Below are positions 18,253 to 25,009 of a stretch of 64,000 nucleotides of DNA, in pieces. Source of the DNA: OLB23 sp965230965 (GTDB taxonomy: Bacteria; Patescibacteriota; Microgenomatia; UBA1406; HO2-37-13b); contig OZ246401.1 of assembly GCA_965230965.1 (NCBI GenBank), positions 372,001 through 436,000 of the forward strand. The letters run 5' to 3'. A program made the translations under genes and the position numbers. Position 1 is the stretch's first letter. Each line of letters begins with the position of its first letter. A model generated the notes under the pieces. The model did no database searches, was not told the DNA's origin, and worked only from the letters and a program-made list of their open reading frames with translations.

Positions 18253-18489
18253 CTAAAACCCGTATTGAAATAGGGAGACTATACGAATAACAAGAAAGCC
18301 AAAAAGACCATACAGAAATATCGTGAACAACAGAGAAGCTGGTATCACAATGCGAAGTGGCGAATGTTTAATGTACTGTCCAAAAAATTTGTACATTCGC
18401 GTAAGAAGAGGATTTCTGAAATGTGTTGGCTCGAGAGCCAACGTATCATCGTAGTGCCTCTTCAATTGTGTGTATAGTTTGTCGTTCAT
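18253..18489 (-). CDS. Small single-TM protein, candidate anti-sigma factor
   Basis: 78 aa with a soluble charged N-terminal half (MNDKLYTQLKRHYDDTLALE) and one C-terminal TM (IVIPASLLFTIFLYGLFGFL). The gene overlaps the 3' end of the ECF sigma gene by 44 nt. A single-TM cytoplasmic-domain protein translationally coupled to an ECF sigma factor is the usual anti-sigma arrangement. No zinc-binding HxxxCxxC motif is present, so the role is inferred only from context. Confidence 0.5.
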   Translation of the reverse strand: MNDKLYTQLKRHYDDTLALEPTHFRNPLLTRMYKFFGQYIKHSPLRIVIPASLLFTIFLYGLFGFLVIRIVSLFQYGF

Positions 18490-19027
18490 GTGTGTTGTAG
18501 GCTTTTATAAATGCTTTTCGTGCTCGATATAGCATACTTTCAGCCGTTTTAAACGACATATTTTTTTGTTGAGCAATTTCGACCACACTATAGCCTTCTT
18601 TGTACTTTAGACGCAATATAACAGCATAATCATGCGGGAGCTTTGCAAATATTTTTTCGATACGATATGCCAAAAATTTCTTATCAACTTCATCTTTTAA
18701 GAAGACTTTGGCAATTGAGTCAACAACATTGTCGGGAAGATATGAAAAAAGAATTTTTTTTACCTTTTGACGACGCAATTTATCTATCGCCTTGCGCTTA
18801 CCAATTGAGTACAAAAAAGTTTTTAACGTAGATTGATTACGAAAGCTGCGCAGGCCTTCTACAAAAGCCACATATGTATCTTGGAGAACCTCTTCTGCAT
18901 CATCTTGATCGAGATATTTTTGCAAATATTTTAAGAGCGGCTCGCGTGTTTGCTCATAAAACAACCGAAAACTCGCCTCATTACGTTGAAGTAAATTCTG
19001 TAGTAGTTCAATTTCTGCAAGACTCAT
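18446..19027 (-). CDS. ECF-type RNA polymerase sigma factor
   Basis: 193 aa. Region 2 is visible as LFYEQTREPLLKYLQKYL ... DAEEVLQDTYVAFVEGL (-10 recognition and melting). Region 4 is AKLPHDYAVILRLKYKEGYS with helix-turn-helix VVEIAQQKNMSFKTAESMLY. A sigma-70 ECF protein directing RNA polymerase to a small regulon. It overlaps the candidate anti-sigma gene, and its promoter region is shared divergently with the peroxiredoxin gene, suggesting an envelope or oxidative stress link (inference). Confidence 0.92.
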   Translation of the reverse strand: MSLAEIELLQNLLQRNEASFRLFYEQTREPLLKYLQKYLDQDDAEEVLQDTYVAFVEGLRSFRNQSTLKTFLYSIGKRKAIDKLRRQKVKKILFSYLPDNVVDSIAKVFLKDEVDKKFLAYRIEKIFAKLPHDYAVILRLKYKEGYSVVEIAQQKNMSFKTAESMLYRARKAFIKAYNTHERQTIHTIEEALR

Positions 19028-19044
19028 ACACGTTGTGACTATTA

Positions 19045-19050
19045 TATAAT
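19045..19050 (+). promoter_or_regulatory. -10 box for peroxiredoxin gene (leaderless)
   Basis: TATAAT ends exactly 6 nt before the ATG at 19057. The start codon would be at or near the first transcribed base. Confidence 0.55.
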
Positions 19051-19056
19051 AGTTTT

Positions 19057-19479
19057 ATGAAAGCTCCTAATTTTGAACTTAAAGACCAAGATAATATTGT
19101 CCATACGCTCTCTTCTTATAATGGGAAGTGGCTCGTTGTCTATTTTTATCCGGAAGATGACACACCAGGATGCACGAAAGAAGCGTGTGAATTTCGTGAT
19201 ATGACAGAAGAATTTAAAAAAAGAGAAGTGGAAGTCGTAGGTATTTCAAAAGATACGGTCAAATCACATAAAAAATTTGTCGAAAAATATGCGCTCCCAT
19301 TTACACTTTTGAGCGACCCAACGTTAAAAACCATTGAAGCTTTCGGCGCATGGGGCATGTCTACGCTACGCAATTCATATCTTATTGATCCAGATGGAAA
19401 CATTATCAAAGAATATATACGTGTTACACCAGAGACTCACCCAGAAGAAATACTTCGCGACGTAGATAATTTACGCTAA
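19057..19479 (+). CDS. bcp: Thioredoxin-dependent peroxiredoxin, BCP/PrxQ type
   Basis: Reduces peroxides in the cytoplasm with a peroxidatic cysteine. The active site is YPEDDTPGCTKEACEFRD, with the catalytic TPGCT and the second Cys five residues later (C-x4-C), the PrxQ alpha-2 resolving arrangement. 140 aa is slightly shorter than the usual 150-155. RNSYLIDPDGNI is the conserved C-terminal strand. The 3' end overlaps convergent mgtE by 9 nt. Confidence 0.93.
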   Translation: MKAPNFELKDQDNIVHTLSSYNGKWLVVYFYPEDDTPGCTKEACEFRDMTEEFKKREVEVVGISKDTVKSHKKFVEKYALPFTLLSDPTLKTIEAFGAWGMSTLRNSYLIDPDGNIIKEYIRVTPETHPEEILRDVDNLR

Positions 19480-20736
19480 GATAAGCGTCGCGAGGCCGAG
19501 GAAGACTAAAAATCCCAACACATCTGTTGCTGTGGTGATAAATATTGTTGCCGAAGATGCTGGATCTTTTCCGAGGCGTTTCATTATAAGCGGTACAAGC
19601 GTGCCAAAGAATGCTGCAACAAGAAGATTCGCCACCATAGCTAATGCAAGTATAAAAGCTATCTTGACATCATGATTCATAAATATAACTATTGCTGCAA
19701 CAATAATGCCGTTAATAATGCCGTTAACTGCACCAGAAATAAGCTCATTTTTTAATGTAGGCAGCGCGGTAGACAAATCAATTTGCTTTAGCGAAATACC
19801 GCGCACCAATACAGCCAACGTCTGTGTTGCGGCATTTCCACCCATTCCTGCCACGATCGGCATATACACTGCCAACAATACATATTTTGAAATAGTACCT
19901 TCAAAAAGCCCGACCGTATATGATGCAAGAAATGCCGTCCCCAAGTTAATAATCAGCCATTTGTATCGCAGCTTTACCTTTGTAAAACCCGTATCCATAA
20001 TGCTTTCTTCCTCACTAATACCAGCGAAATCATACAGCGATGATGACTCTTCTTCTTGCATCAACTTCAAAATGTCGTCAGAGTAGATTATTCCTAGCAC
20101 GCTGCCAAAATCATTTAAGACAGCGACCTTTGAATGCGGATGGTTGCGGAAAAGTTGTACAACTTCATCATGACTCGCTGAAAATCGGATTGTTGGAATA
20201 CGCTTGATGTATTTATTTACGCGTTCTGCCTTTAGCCCAAAGCCAAGTTGATGACCTGGAACATAACCAGCAACTTTTCCTTCTTCATCCAATACAATAA
20301 TCGCCGGCGAACGACCCGTCCTTTTCTCATGCACACGAAATTTCTTTGACGTTTCCGCAATTGTTTCTCCTTTTTCTACCAAAATATAATCCAAGTTCAT
20401 CAAGCCAGCTGCTGTATCTGGGTCAAATTGGAGAAGTTCGCCAACTGTTGCACGCAACTCTTCACTTAATTTTTCAATAATTCTTTTTTGTTTTTGGCGA
20501 GAAACAAGCTGGAGAAGATCGGTAGCTTCATTCGCATCAAGCTGTGCAATAAGTCCAATAATAACCTCGTCTTCACTATGCGTCAAAATATCTTTAACAA
20601 TATGCTTAGAAAGTCGACGCGTCAGAGTAGCTTGCATAGGGGGTTCAAGCGCGGAAAAAACCTCAATCCTGTGTGACTGATCAAAGCTCAAACTGTGTAA
20701 CAAACGATTGATTTCACCCTTGATGCTTGTCTTCAT
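19471..20736 (-). CDS. mgtE: MgtE-family magnesium transporter
   Basis: Mg2+ channel/transporter of the inner membrane. Domain order is: MgtE N-superhelical domain (about 1-110), two CBS domains (about 115-240, with TIRFSASHDEVVQLFRNHP and VLNDFGSVLGIIYSDDIL), connecting helix, and five TMs from about 255. The pore motif GGNAATQTLAVLVRGI and the second conserved VNGIINGI segment are present. 421 aa is near usual length. Its first 23 nt overlap the end of msrB, so translation may be coupled. Confidence 0.93.
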   Translation of the reverse strand: MKTSIKGEINRLLHSLSFDQSHRIEVFSALEPPMQATLTRRLSKHIVKDILTHSEDEVIIGLIAQLDANEATDLLQLVSRQKQKRIIEKLSEELRATVGELLQFDPDTAAGLMNLDYILVEKGETIAETSKKFRVHEKRTGRSPAIIVLDEEGKVAGYVPGHQLGFGLKAERVNKYIKRIPTIRFSASHDEVVQLFRNHPHSKVAVLNDFGSVLGIIYSDDILKLMQEEESSSLYDFAGISEEESIMDTGFTKVKLRYKWLIINLGTAFLASYTVGLFEGTISKYVLLAVYMPIVAGMGGNAATQTLAVLVRGISLKQIDLSTALPTLKNELISGAVNGIINGIIVAAIVIFMNHDVKIAFILALAMVANLLVAAFFGTLVPLIMKRLGKDPASSATIFITTATDVLGFLVFLGLATLILA

Positions 20737-21115
20737 TGGTAGTTGGAATAAAGTTCAGACAGGCTGAATTAATACAATAACGTGTTCCTTTTTCTCCTGG
20801 TCCGTCAGGAAAAACATGCCCTAAATGCGATCCGCAATGTTTACATTGTACCTCCGTGCGGAGCATGCCATGGCTATGGTCTTCTAACAATGTAACATTT
20901 TCCAAATTTGCGGGATCGGTAAAACTTGGCCAGCCGGTACCTGAATCAAATTTCGTGTCTGATGCAAAAAGCTCGTTGCCGCAGACTTTGCATGCATACA
21001 TGCCATCCCTTTTCTCATTATATAGCGCACCAGAGAATGGGGCTTCTGTACCTTTCTCCCTAAGAATATGATACTCCTCTGGGGTTAGTTTTTGTTTGAT
21101 ATCGTCGTCATTCAT
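20714..21115 (-). CDS. msrB: Peptide methionine-(R)-S-oxide reductase MsrB
   Basis: Repairs oxidised methionine. Two zinc CxxC pairs are visible (CKVCGNELF and CKHCGSHLGH), together with SGTGWPSFTDP and the catalytic RYCINSACLNFIP with Cys in RYCINSA. 133 aa is full length for a single-domain MsrB. The gene begins within the stop of a 41-aa membrane peptide gene (ATGA) and runs into mgtE, making a three-gene operon. Confidence 0.95.
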   Translation of the reverse strand: MNDDDIKQKLTPEEYHILREKGTEAPFSGALYNEKRDGMYACKVCGNELFASDTKFDSGTGWPSFTDPANLENVTLLEDHSHGMLRTEVQCKHCGSHLGHVFPDGPGEKGTRYCINSACLNFIPTTNEDKHQG

Positions 21116-21237
21116 AGTGAAAAAAAGGAAAAAATAACAAATAAAATGGCGTATGCGAGTGCGACAAGGGCAAATGGGACGGTGATGAGGACCACAAGGA
21201 TTTTCTCGATGTCATACTTTGTGCCGAAGATCTCCAT
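21112..21237 (-). CDS. 41-aa single-TM peptide upstream of msrB
   Basis: A short ORF MEIFGTKYDIEKILVVLITV... ending FVIFSFFSL. A short charged N-terminus precedes one TM that spans most of the rest. Its stop overlaps the msrB ATG (ATGA). On the minus strand TATAAT (21249-21244) ends 6 nt before the ATG, so it looks leaderless and probably starts the msrB-mgtE operon. Confidence 0.6.
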   Translation of the reverse strand: MEIFGTKYDIEKILVVLITVPFALVALAYAILFVIFSFFSL

Positions 21238-21327
21238 ACTGCTATTATACTCGGCGTAAACAGCTACGTGTTACAATAGTAACCAATATTCGGGCTGCAC
21301 TAGCAACGAAAGGATGGTCCAAAGCCG

Positions 21328-21525
21328 ATGGCCGCGATACCCAAGCGCATCACCGAGGCAGACCGCGCCGAGATCTTCGGCGATGGAGCCGACCAGGATC
21401 CACCTGCTGTAGCCGGTGAAGTCGCTCCCGGTGCGACACAGGACGACCTTAAGCCGCAACTTGGTGGCGAAGGCGGTGAAGTTGAGGCCGGCAGAGGCCT
21501 CTTGTGCGACCCGCGCCTTATGTGA
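21328..21525 (+). CDS. GC-rich island unit 1a, hypothetical protein 65 aa
   Basis: First of four GC-rich units. The ORF begins MAAIPKRITEADRAEIFGDG and continues acidic and Gly-rich. A TACAAT -10-like box (21272-21277) and AAAGGA (21309-21314, 13 nt upstream) precede it. A 15-bp GC-rich hairpin starts 22 nt after the stop, the same spacing as in the other units, which supports the plus strand. However, the opposite strand has an open frame (21271-21546) with higher GC at third positions, so the coding strand is not certain. No family recognised. Confidence 0.35.
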   Translation: MAAIPKRITEADRAEIFGDGADQDPPAVAGEVAPGATQDDLKPQLGGEGGEVEAGRGLLCDPRLM

Positions 21526-21547
21526 CCAGCCGGTCACTGAGCGCATT

Positions 21548-21581
21548 GGTGAGCCGTGGCGGCCTTCCGCCGCGGCTCACC
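21548..21581 (+). terminator. GC-rich hairpin after island unit 1a
   Basis: 15-bp stem (one G-U) with a 4-nt CCTT loop: 21548-21562 pairs with 21567-21581. The following sequence (TTCATTTCT) is only weakly U-rich, unlike host terminators. Confidence 0.55.
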
Positions 21582-21643
21582 TTCATTTCTACTTGTTCAT
21601 TGCTAGCAACACCCTCTCCTATTTTTTTGTTATAGACGTTTTA

Positions 21644-21670
21644 GACCCAAAACGAGTCATATAGTGGGTC
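21644..21670. repeat. 27-bp inverted repeat, copy A
   Basis: This 27-bp segment is the exact reverse complement of 24983-25009. It has its own terminal inverted ends (GACCCA ... TGGGTC) and so could fold as a hairpin. Similarity continues for about 11 bp on the 5' side (8 of 11 matching). It lies in the AT-rich spacer between island units 1a and 1b. Confidence 0.8.
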
Positions 21671-21721
21671 GAAAATATGTATGCTCCAGATTCTGCTTCC
21701 TGGCATCAATATCCTATAATA

Positions 21722-21750
21722 TTGATTTCTTGGTTCAAATAAGGTATAAT
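21722..21750 (+). promoter_or_regulatory. Sigma-70-type promoter of island unit 1b
   Basis: TTGATT (21722-21727), 17-nt spacer, TATAAT (21745-21750). It is preceded by an 8-bp-arm palindrome (ATCAATAT/ATATTGAT, about 21708-21727). The start codon is 57 nt downstream, so this message has a leader, unlike most host genes here. Confidence 0.6.
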
Positions 21751-21807
21751 TATGGTTCGTTTCTCGCACCTTTTAACCAACCGATCACAGAAAGAGGCAC
21801 AGACCCG

Positions 21808-22311
21808 ATGACCCATTTCCTGTACGAAGAGCAGGTCCGATTCGCGGTCGAGGCAGTGGCGCAGCCGCTGCTCGACAGCTTCGTGGCCCGCCACATGACC
21901 GGTGGCCGCGAGGCCATCCACATCGTCATCGTCGACCCCGACACCACCTGGGACTATCCGGAGTTCCTCTGCGAGCTGACGCTCGGCGAGATCCCGAACG
22001 GCAAGGAGTACGTGGACATCGCCCGGCAGAAGGCCGTGCAGGCCTGGATGAACGACTGCGACACCCGCGAGCTGGTGCGGCTGCGGCCCCACATGCTCCG
22101 GGACGGCAACGTCCTGTTCGCCGGCGGCGTCTTCCGCCACGGCCTCGCCTGCGGCGTCAGCGGCTTGCCGTCCTGCTGGGACGAGGTCATCGGCGTCGCC
22201 GTGATCGAGGCCTGTCGGGCGCTCTGCTTCGTGAACAGCGAGGCGGTCATCGCGGACGACGACGCCCCGCTCTTCCTGCCGACCTCGTCGGCGGAGACCG
22301 CCGCGTCCTAG
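21808..22311 (+). CDS. GC-rich island unit 1b, GlcG/HbpS (DUF336)-like protein
   Basis: 167 aa, start ATG at 21808 with AGAGG about 11 nt upstream. The sequence pattern resembles GlcG/HbpS: AIHIVIVDPDTTW at the 'aVvD' strand, then EYVDIARQKAVQAWMND ('iA..KA.tA'), LFAGGVFRHGLACGVSGLPS ('GGvpi..g.viGaiGVSG') and WDEVIGVAVIEACRAL ('D..vA.agv.al'). HbpS members bind haem or cofactors; the exact role here is unknown. Codon use is strongly GC3-biased, unlike neighbours, pointing to foreign origin. Followed 20 nt later by a strong hairpin. Confidence 0.7.
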   Translation: MTHFLYEEQVRFAVEAVAQPLLDSFVARHMTGGREAIHIVIVDPDTTWDYPEFLCELTLGEIPNGKEYVDIARQKAVQAWMNDCDTRELVRLRPHMLRDGNVLFAGGVFRHGLACGVSGLPSCWDEVIGVAVIEACRALCFVNSEAVIADDDAPLFLPTSSAETAAS

Positions 22312-22331
22312 CGGCCGCAACCACTTGGTGC

Positions 22332-22374
22332 GAGACCAACGCAGCCCTGGTGAAACACCCAGGGCTGCGGTCTC
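22332..22374 (+). terminator. GC-rich two-tier hairpin after island unit 1b
   Basis: Outer 6-bp stem (22332-22337 with 22369-22374), one-sided 3-nt bulge, inner 10-bp stem (22341-22350 with 22359-22368), 8-nt loop. The architecture nearly duplicates that of the hairpin after island unit 2. Confidence 0.7.
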
Positions 22375-22395
22375 ATATATCCTCTTCTAATCTCC

Positions 22396-22423
22396 TTGAC
22401 ACCACCTATTTCCAAGATATAAT
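22396..22423 (+). promoter_or_regulatory. Consensus promoter of the RRM gene
   Basis: TTGACA (22396-22401), 16-nt spacer, TATAAT (22418-22423). A leader of about 110 nt precedes the ATG at 22542, long for this genome and reminiscent of cold-shock RNA-binding genes. Confidence 0.7.
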
Positions 22424-22541
22424 ATGTCTATACGTGTTAATATGTTCTTCTGTTTTAAAGACAATCATAATTCCCCAAAAATGAATATTGCATTGATCTA
22501 CAGAGATACACACGTTTTTCAGAAAGAGAGGTGAAAGATTA

Positions 22542-22934
22542 ATGGCAAGTAAATTATTCGTCGGGGGACTTTCATGGGGCACAACCGAAGATGCATTGAG
22601 AAATCATTTTGCACAAGTAGGTACAGTTGTTTCTGCAACAGTCATAACCGATAAATACACTGGAAAATCCAAAGGCTTTGGTTTCGTTGAAATGTCTTCT
22701 GAAGAAGAAGCACAACAAGCTAAAGACCAATTCAATGGTCAAGAGTTTGATGGAAGAACCATCACAGTAAGTGATGCTCGACCACAACAACCTCGTGAAA
22801 ATCGTTTCGGTGGTGGTGGCAATCGTGGTGGAAACCGCGGTGGTGACCGTTACCAAGGTGGAAATGATCGCAACTTCGGTGGCGACATGGACATGGGCGG
22901 TTCTATGGATAACGACAGAGGTTTTGGTGAGTAA
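22542..22934 (+). CDS. RRM-type RNA-binding protein with Gly-rich tail
   Basis: Single RNA recognition motif followed by an RGG-like tail, as in cyanobacterial Rbp and glycine-rich RNA-binding proteins. RNP2 is KLFVGGLSW and RNP1 is KGFGFVEM, with TGKSKGFGF spacing intact. The tail (from about residue 88) is Gly/Asn/Arg-rich (NRFGGGGNRGGNRGG), ending in acidic residues. An AGAGGTG ribosome site lies about 9 nt upstream. The strong promoter, long leader and clear terminator suggest high expression. Probably binds mRNA, perhaps as a chaperone. Confidence 0.95.
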   Translation: MASKLFVGGLSWGTTEDALRNHFAQVGTVVSATVITDKYTGKSKGFGFVEMSSEEEAQQAKDQFNGQEFDGRTITVSDARPQQPRENRFGGGGNRGGNRGGDRYQGGNDRNFGGDMDMGGSMDNDRGFGE

Positions 22935-22957
22935 TTCTCATTAAAAATATGCAAGAT

Positions 22958-22982
22958 GCCCTGGCGCAAGCCGGGGCTTTTT
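22958..22982 (+). terminator. Intrinsic terminator of the RRM gene
   Basis: 8-bp stem GCCCTGGC/GCCGGGGC with a GCAA tetraloop and five T following. Confidence 0.85.
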
Positions 22983-23001
22983 GCGTTTAGGGTAAAAAAA
23001 G

Positions 23002-23553
23002 TTACTTTGCAACTACAGCGCGAAGAAGAAGTCCCATTATCTTTCCATCATTATTCTTGAAGGGTACTAGAACCTCTTTACCTTCATAGAAATATATGTA
23101 ATCATCCCAAGGTAATTCAGTTTTTGAACCATTTAACAATTCCTTAATTTTCATCGTTGGTGGATCAGAGCTATAAAGTAGGTCTTTTTCACCAGAAAGG
23201 CGCATCAACATAACCTCACCACTTTTATTAATTGCTATAAAAGCTGTAGAACTAAAATCCTTTAAATCACTAGAAATCGCATGCATAATTTCATCTTGAT
23301 CCACTGATCCGCAAGGAGAGAATGCACAATTTGTGCTTTGCATCTCTGCGAAAATCTGCGTAAGCCCCGCACGATTTTTTTCCATGTACTGAAGCGACTC
23401 GTCGGTATATTCTTTATGAAGTTTTTCTGCTCTATGTTTATTGAGACCATCAAAAAATACAGTTGCAAAAAATACAAAAACAGCGAGAATAAAAATGACA
23501 GAAATAATTCCTTTAAAGTTGAGTTCTTTACTTCTTGCGTTGGCTTCGCTCAT
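23002..23553 (-). CDS. Single-TM anchored protein, sensor-like extracytoplasmic domain
   Basis: Start at 23553 (MSEANARSKELNFKG) overlaps the end of the preceding small membrane gene by 26 nt; an ATG at 23586 is also possible. One TM (IISVIFILAVFVFFATVFF) is followed by about 140 residues that look like a small extracytoplasmic sensory domain, with FIAINKSGEVMLMRLSG and VLVPFKNNDGKIMGLLLR. Two Cys (about residues 73 and 78) could form a disulfide. No output domain, so it is not a complete receptor. Function unknown. Confidence 0.65.
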   Translation of the reverse strand: MSEANARSKELNFKGIISVIFILAVFVFFATVFFDGLNKHRAEKLHKEYTDESLQYMEKNRAGLTQIFAEMQSTNCAFSPCGSVDQDEIMHAISSDLKDFSSTAFIAINKSGEVMLMRLSGEKDLLYSSDPPTMKIKELLNGSKTELPWDDYIYFYEGKEVLVPFKNNDGKIMGLLLRAVVAK

Positions 23554-23803
23554 ATGTTTCCAAAAATTCGTCAGAATTAATCGCAATGATACTCAGATTC
23601 AACATGACATTGACCAAAACAGATGAGAAGATAATGACGCTACAAGAAGCCATAGAGAATGCAATAAGCTTTTCAACTTCTGGCGAGAAAATGTCCCAAT
23701 TAAAGAAAAGGTCGCCCATCAAAAGAATACCGATAAAGGTCATGCAAAATAGGAGAAGCACTGCGAGAGAGGCGGTAATATTTTCAATTTTTCTTCTATC
23801 CAT
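23528..23803 (-). CDS. Two-TM membrane protein, 91 aa
   Basis: Starts MDRRKIENITASLAVLLLFC; TM1 at about residues 11-32 and TM2 at about 45-72. A charged C-terminus (ETYERSQRKK) follows. Its end overlaps the downstream anchored-protein gene, suggesting the two form a membrane pair. ATG at 23803 is preferred over the TTG just upstream because the shared TATAAT box ends 7 nt before it. Confidence 0.65.
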   Translation of the reverse strand: MDRRKIENITASLAVLLLFCMTFIGILLMGDLFFNWDIFSPEVEKLIAFSMASCSVIIFSSVLVNVMLNLSIIAINSDEFLETYERSQRKK

Positions 23804-23809
23804 CAAATG

Positions 23810-23819
23810 TATTATAATA
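23810..23819. promoter_or_regulatory. Bidirectional overlapping -10 boxes (TATTATAATA)
   Basis: A perfect 10-bp palindrome encodes TATAAT on both strands (plus 23813-23818, minus 23816-23811). Each box ends exactly 7 nt before a start codon (plus ATG 23826, minus ATG 23803), so two leaderless genes diverge from one symmetric element. Confidence 0.6.
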
Positions 23820-23825
23820 CTTTAC

Positions 23826-23966
23826 ATGGCTAAAGACAAAAATAATCCATTTTATGCGATGAAGAGAGATCAGATGTTTAATGGTTTACAACAAAAATCT
23901 GGAAAACTGACTGCGGGTAAAAAAGTTCATACCGCAATTCGTCTACCGTCAAGAAGAAATCCTTAA
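23826..23966 (+). CDS. Small basic protein, 46 aa
   Basis: MAKDKNNPFYAMKRDQMFNG ... RLPSRRNP. Net positive charge and no membrane segment. Its end overlaps the convergent PPOX-family gene by 4 nt. It has a well-placed -10 box 7 nt upstream. Function unknown; a nucleic-acid-binding role would suit the charge. Confidence 0.55.
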   Translation: MAKDKNNPFYAMKRDQMFNGLQQKSGKLTAGKKVHTAIRLPSRRNP

Positions 23967-24454
23967 CTCTTTGCTTTTAAACGTAACATATCTAAATCAA
24001 CGGGAGTCTTTACATGTCTACCATCATTAACCCACGCCTCCTGAATACGTGCCACATATAATCTATCTCCAACATCTGTCAAAAGTTCATCTGCGGTTGG
24101 AACGGGTTTTCCTTGTCGGGCGTAGCGATAATGAGCGTATTTAATAACTTCAGTTGGATCGGTAATTTCTCTTCCGGCAGCCTTTGCATAAAATCCAAAA
24201 TCTCCTTCATCTTTAGAATGGCTAAATATACACAGTGAAACATATGGATTTCCTCGTATATGTTTTGAATGTTCAGCAATAGCACTAGATTTCCAAATAA
24301 TATCTACATTATCATCAACAGTTAGCCCGAGGCAAACTACCCAGGGTCTATTGTCATTATCTACTGTTGCTAAGGTAAAAAGTATATGATGACGAATTTG
24401 TTCTAATACAAATTCAGCGACCTGTTCTTTGTTACTTTCATCGTACTGTTTCAT
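23963..24454 (-). CDS. Pyridoxamine 5'-phosphate oxidase-like flavoprotein
   Basis: 163 aa split-barrel fold. Conserved pattern: HHILFTLATVDNDNRPWVVC (strand 1 and 2), VDIIWKSSAIAEHSKHIRGN ('f.s...s.h..ni..np.v') and VSLCIFSHS. These are FMN- or F420-binding PPOX-family traits, but it lacks PdxH specificity motifs, so the reaction is unknown. Typical annotation is general stress or flavin-nucleotide-binding protein. Confidence 0.8.
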   Translation of the reverse strand: MKQYDESNKEQVAEFVLEQIRHHILFTLATVDNDNRPWVVCLGLTVDDNVDIIWKSSAIAEHSKHIRGNPYVSLCIFSHSKDEGDFGFYAKAAGREITDPTEVIKYAHYRYARQGKPVPTADELLTDVGDRLYVARIQEAWVNDGRHVKTPVDLDMLRLKAKS

Positions 24455-24479
24455 ATTTTTGTATTCAATTTAAATTGAC

Positions 24480-24695
24480 TCATGCTTCTGCTACAAAGGT
24501 AAACCGTGGAAACTTTTTTCCCTCTCTTTCAACTTCTTCAAAAAACATTTCTTTCGGCCTTACCCAAAGTTTACCATGTGGATTTTCATACAATGCTTCG
24601 TATAAGACTAAATCCTCAAGTGTTTCTGAATGTTTTACCAAACCGAGAACTTTGTATTTCATTCCTTTGAAGTGTTGGTAAATCCCAAGTTTCAC
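24480..24695 (-). CDS. DUF1653 family protein
   Basis: 71 aa. The motif series GIYQHFKGMKYKVLGLVKHS, ETLEDLVLYEALY and KLWVRPKEMFFEEV is the complete DUF1653 domain (the 'yrHfKG..Y.vlg.a.hseT.e..VvY..ly....lwvRP..mF' pattern). Function unknown. It ends 25 nt before the PPOX gene start and lies just after the SemiSWEET gene, probably one operon. Confidence 0.9.
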   Translation of the reverse strand: MKLGIYQHFKGMKYKVLGLVKHSETLEDLVLYEALYENPHGKLWVRPKEMFFEEVEREGKKFPRFTFVAEA

Positions 24696-24697
24696 AA

Positions 24698-24961
24698 TTA
24701 TTTATAGCGAAGTTTTGCTAATACAATATACAGACTTAACACAGCAATGATGAAATTAACGATCATAACAGGAGTGGCATGCATAAGGTATCCATACACA
24801 AACCACAAAACAGAAACAGATCCTAAGAGAATATAAGAAATGAGCGAAATACCACTGGTATTTTTTGTTTTCCAGACTTGATACGCCTGTGGCATAAACA
24901 TGAGTGAGCCGATGAGTGCAGCGACATAACCGATTGTGTTTGCGAGTGCTTGTGTTTCCAT
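24698..24961 (-). CDS. SemiSWEET/PQ-loop sugar transporter
   Basis: 87 aa from the ATG at 24961, three TMs with the PQ-loop signature FMPQAYQVWKTKNTSGISL. SemiSWEETs dimerise to move sugars down a gradient across the membrane. WFVYGYLMHATPVMIVNFI fits TM3. The start at 24961 rather than 24976 is set by TATAAT (24973-24968) ending 6 nt before it. The 27-bp inverted repeat copy B lies just upstream. Confidence 0.85.
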   Translation of the reverse strand: METQALANTIGYVAALIGSLMFMPQAYQVWKTKNTSGISLISYILLGSVSVLWFVYGYLMHATPVMIVNFIIAVLSLYIVLAKLRYK

Positions 24962-24982
24962 TTTTTGATTATACACATTATT

Positions 24983-25009
24983 GACCCACTATATGACTCG
25001 TTTTGGGTC
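24983..25009. repeat. 27-bp inverted repeat, copy B
   Basis: Exact reverse complement of 21644-21670. It covers the last codons and stop of the alpha/beta hydrolase gene (encoding DPKRVI at the C-terminus) and the spacer before SemiSWEET. It may act as a hairpin, or mark insertion of a small repeat at a gene end. Confidence 0.8.

Noticed and set aside
21271..21546. Minus-strand ORF of 91 aa across island unit 1a
   Set aside because: It has high GC3, but the hairpin spacing, the -10 box and the ribosome site match the plus-strand reading and the design of the other units. I kept the plus gene at low confidence rather than list both.
21706..22320. Minus-strand ORF of 204 aa across island unit 1b
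   Set aside because: Arg/Gly/Val-rich translation typical of the antisense of a GC-rich gene; the plus frame matches a DUF336-like pattern and has promoter and ribosome signals.
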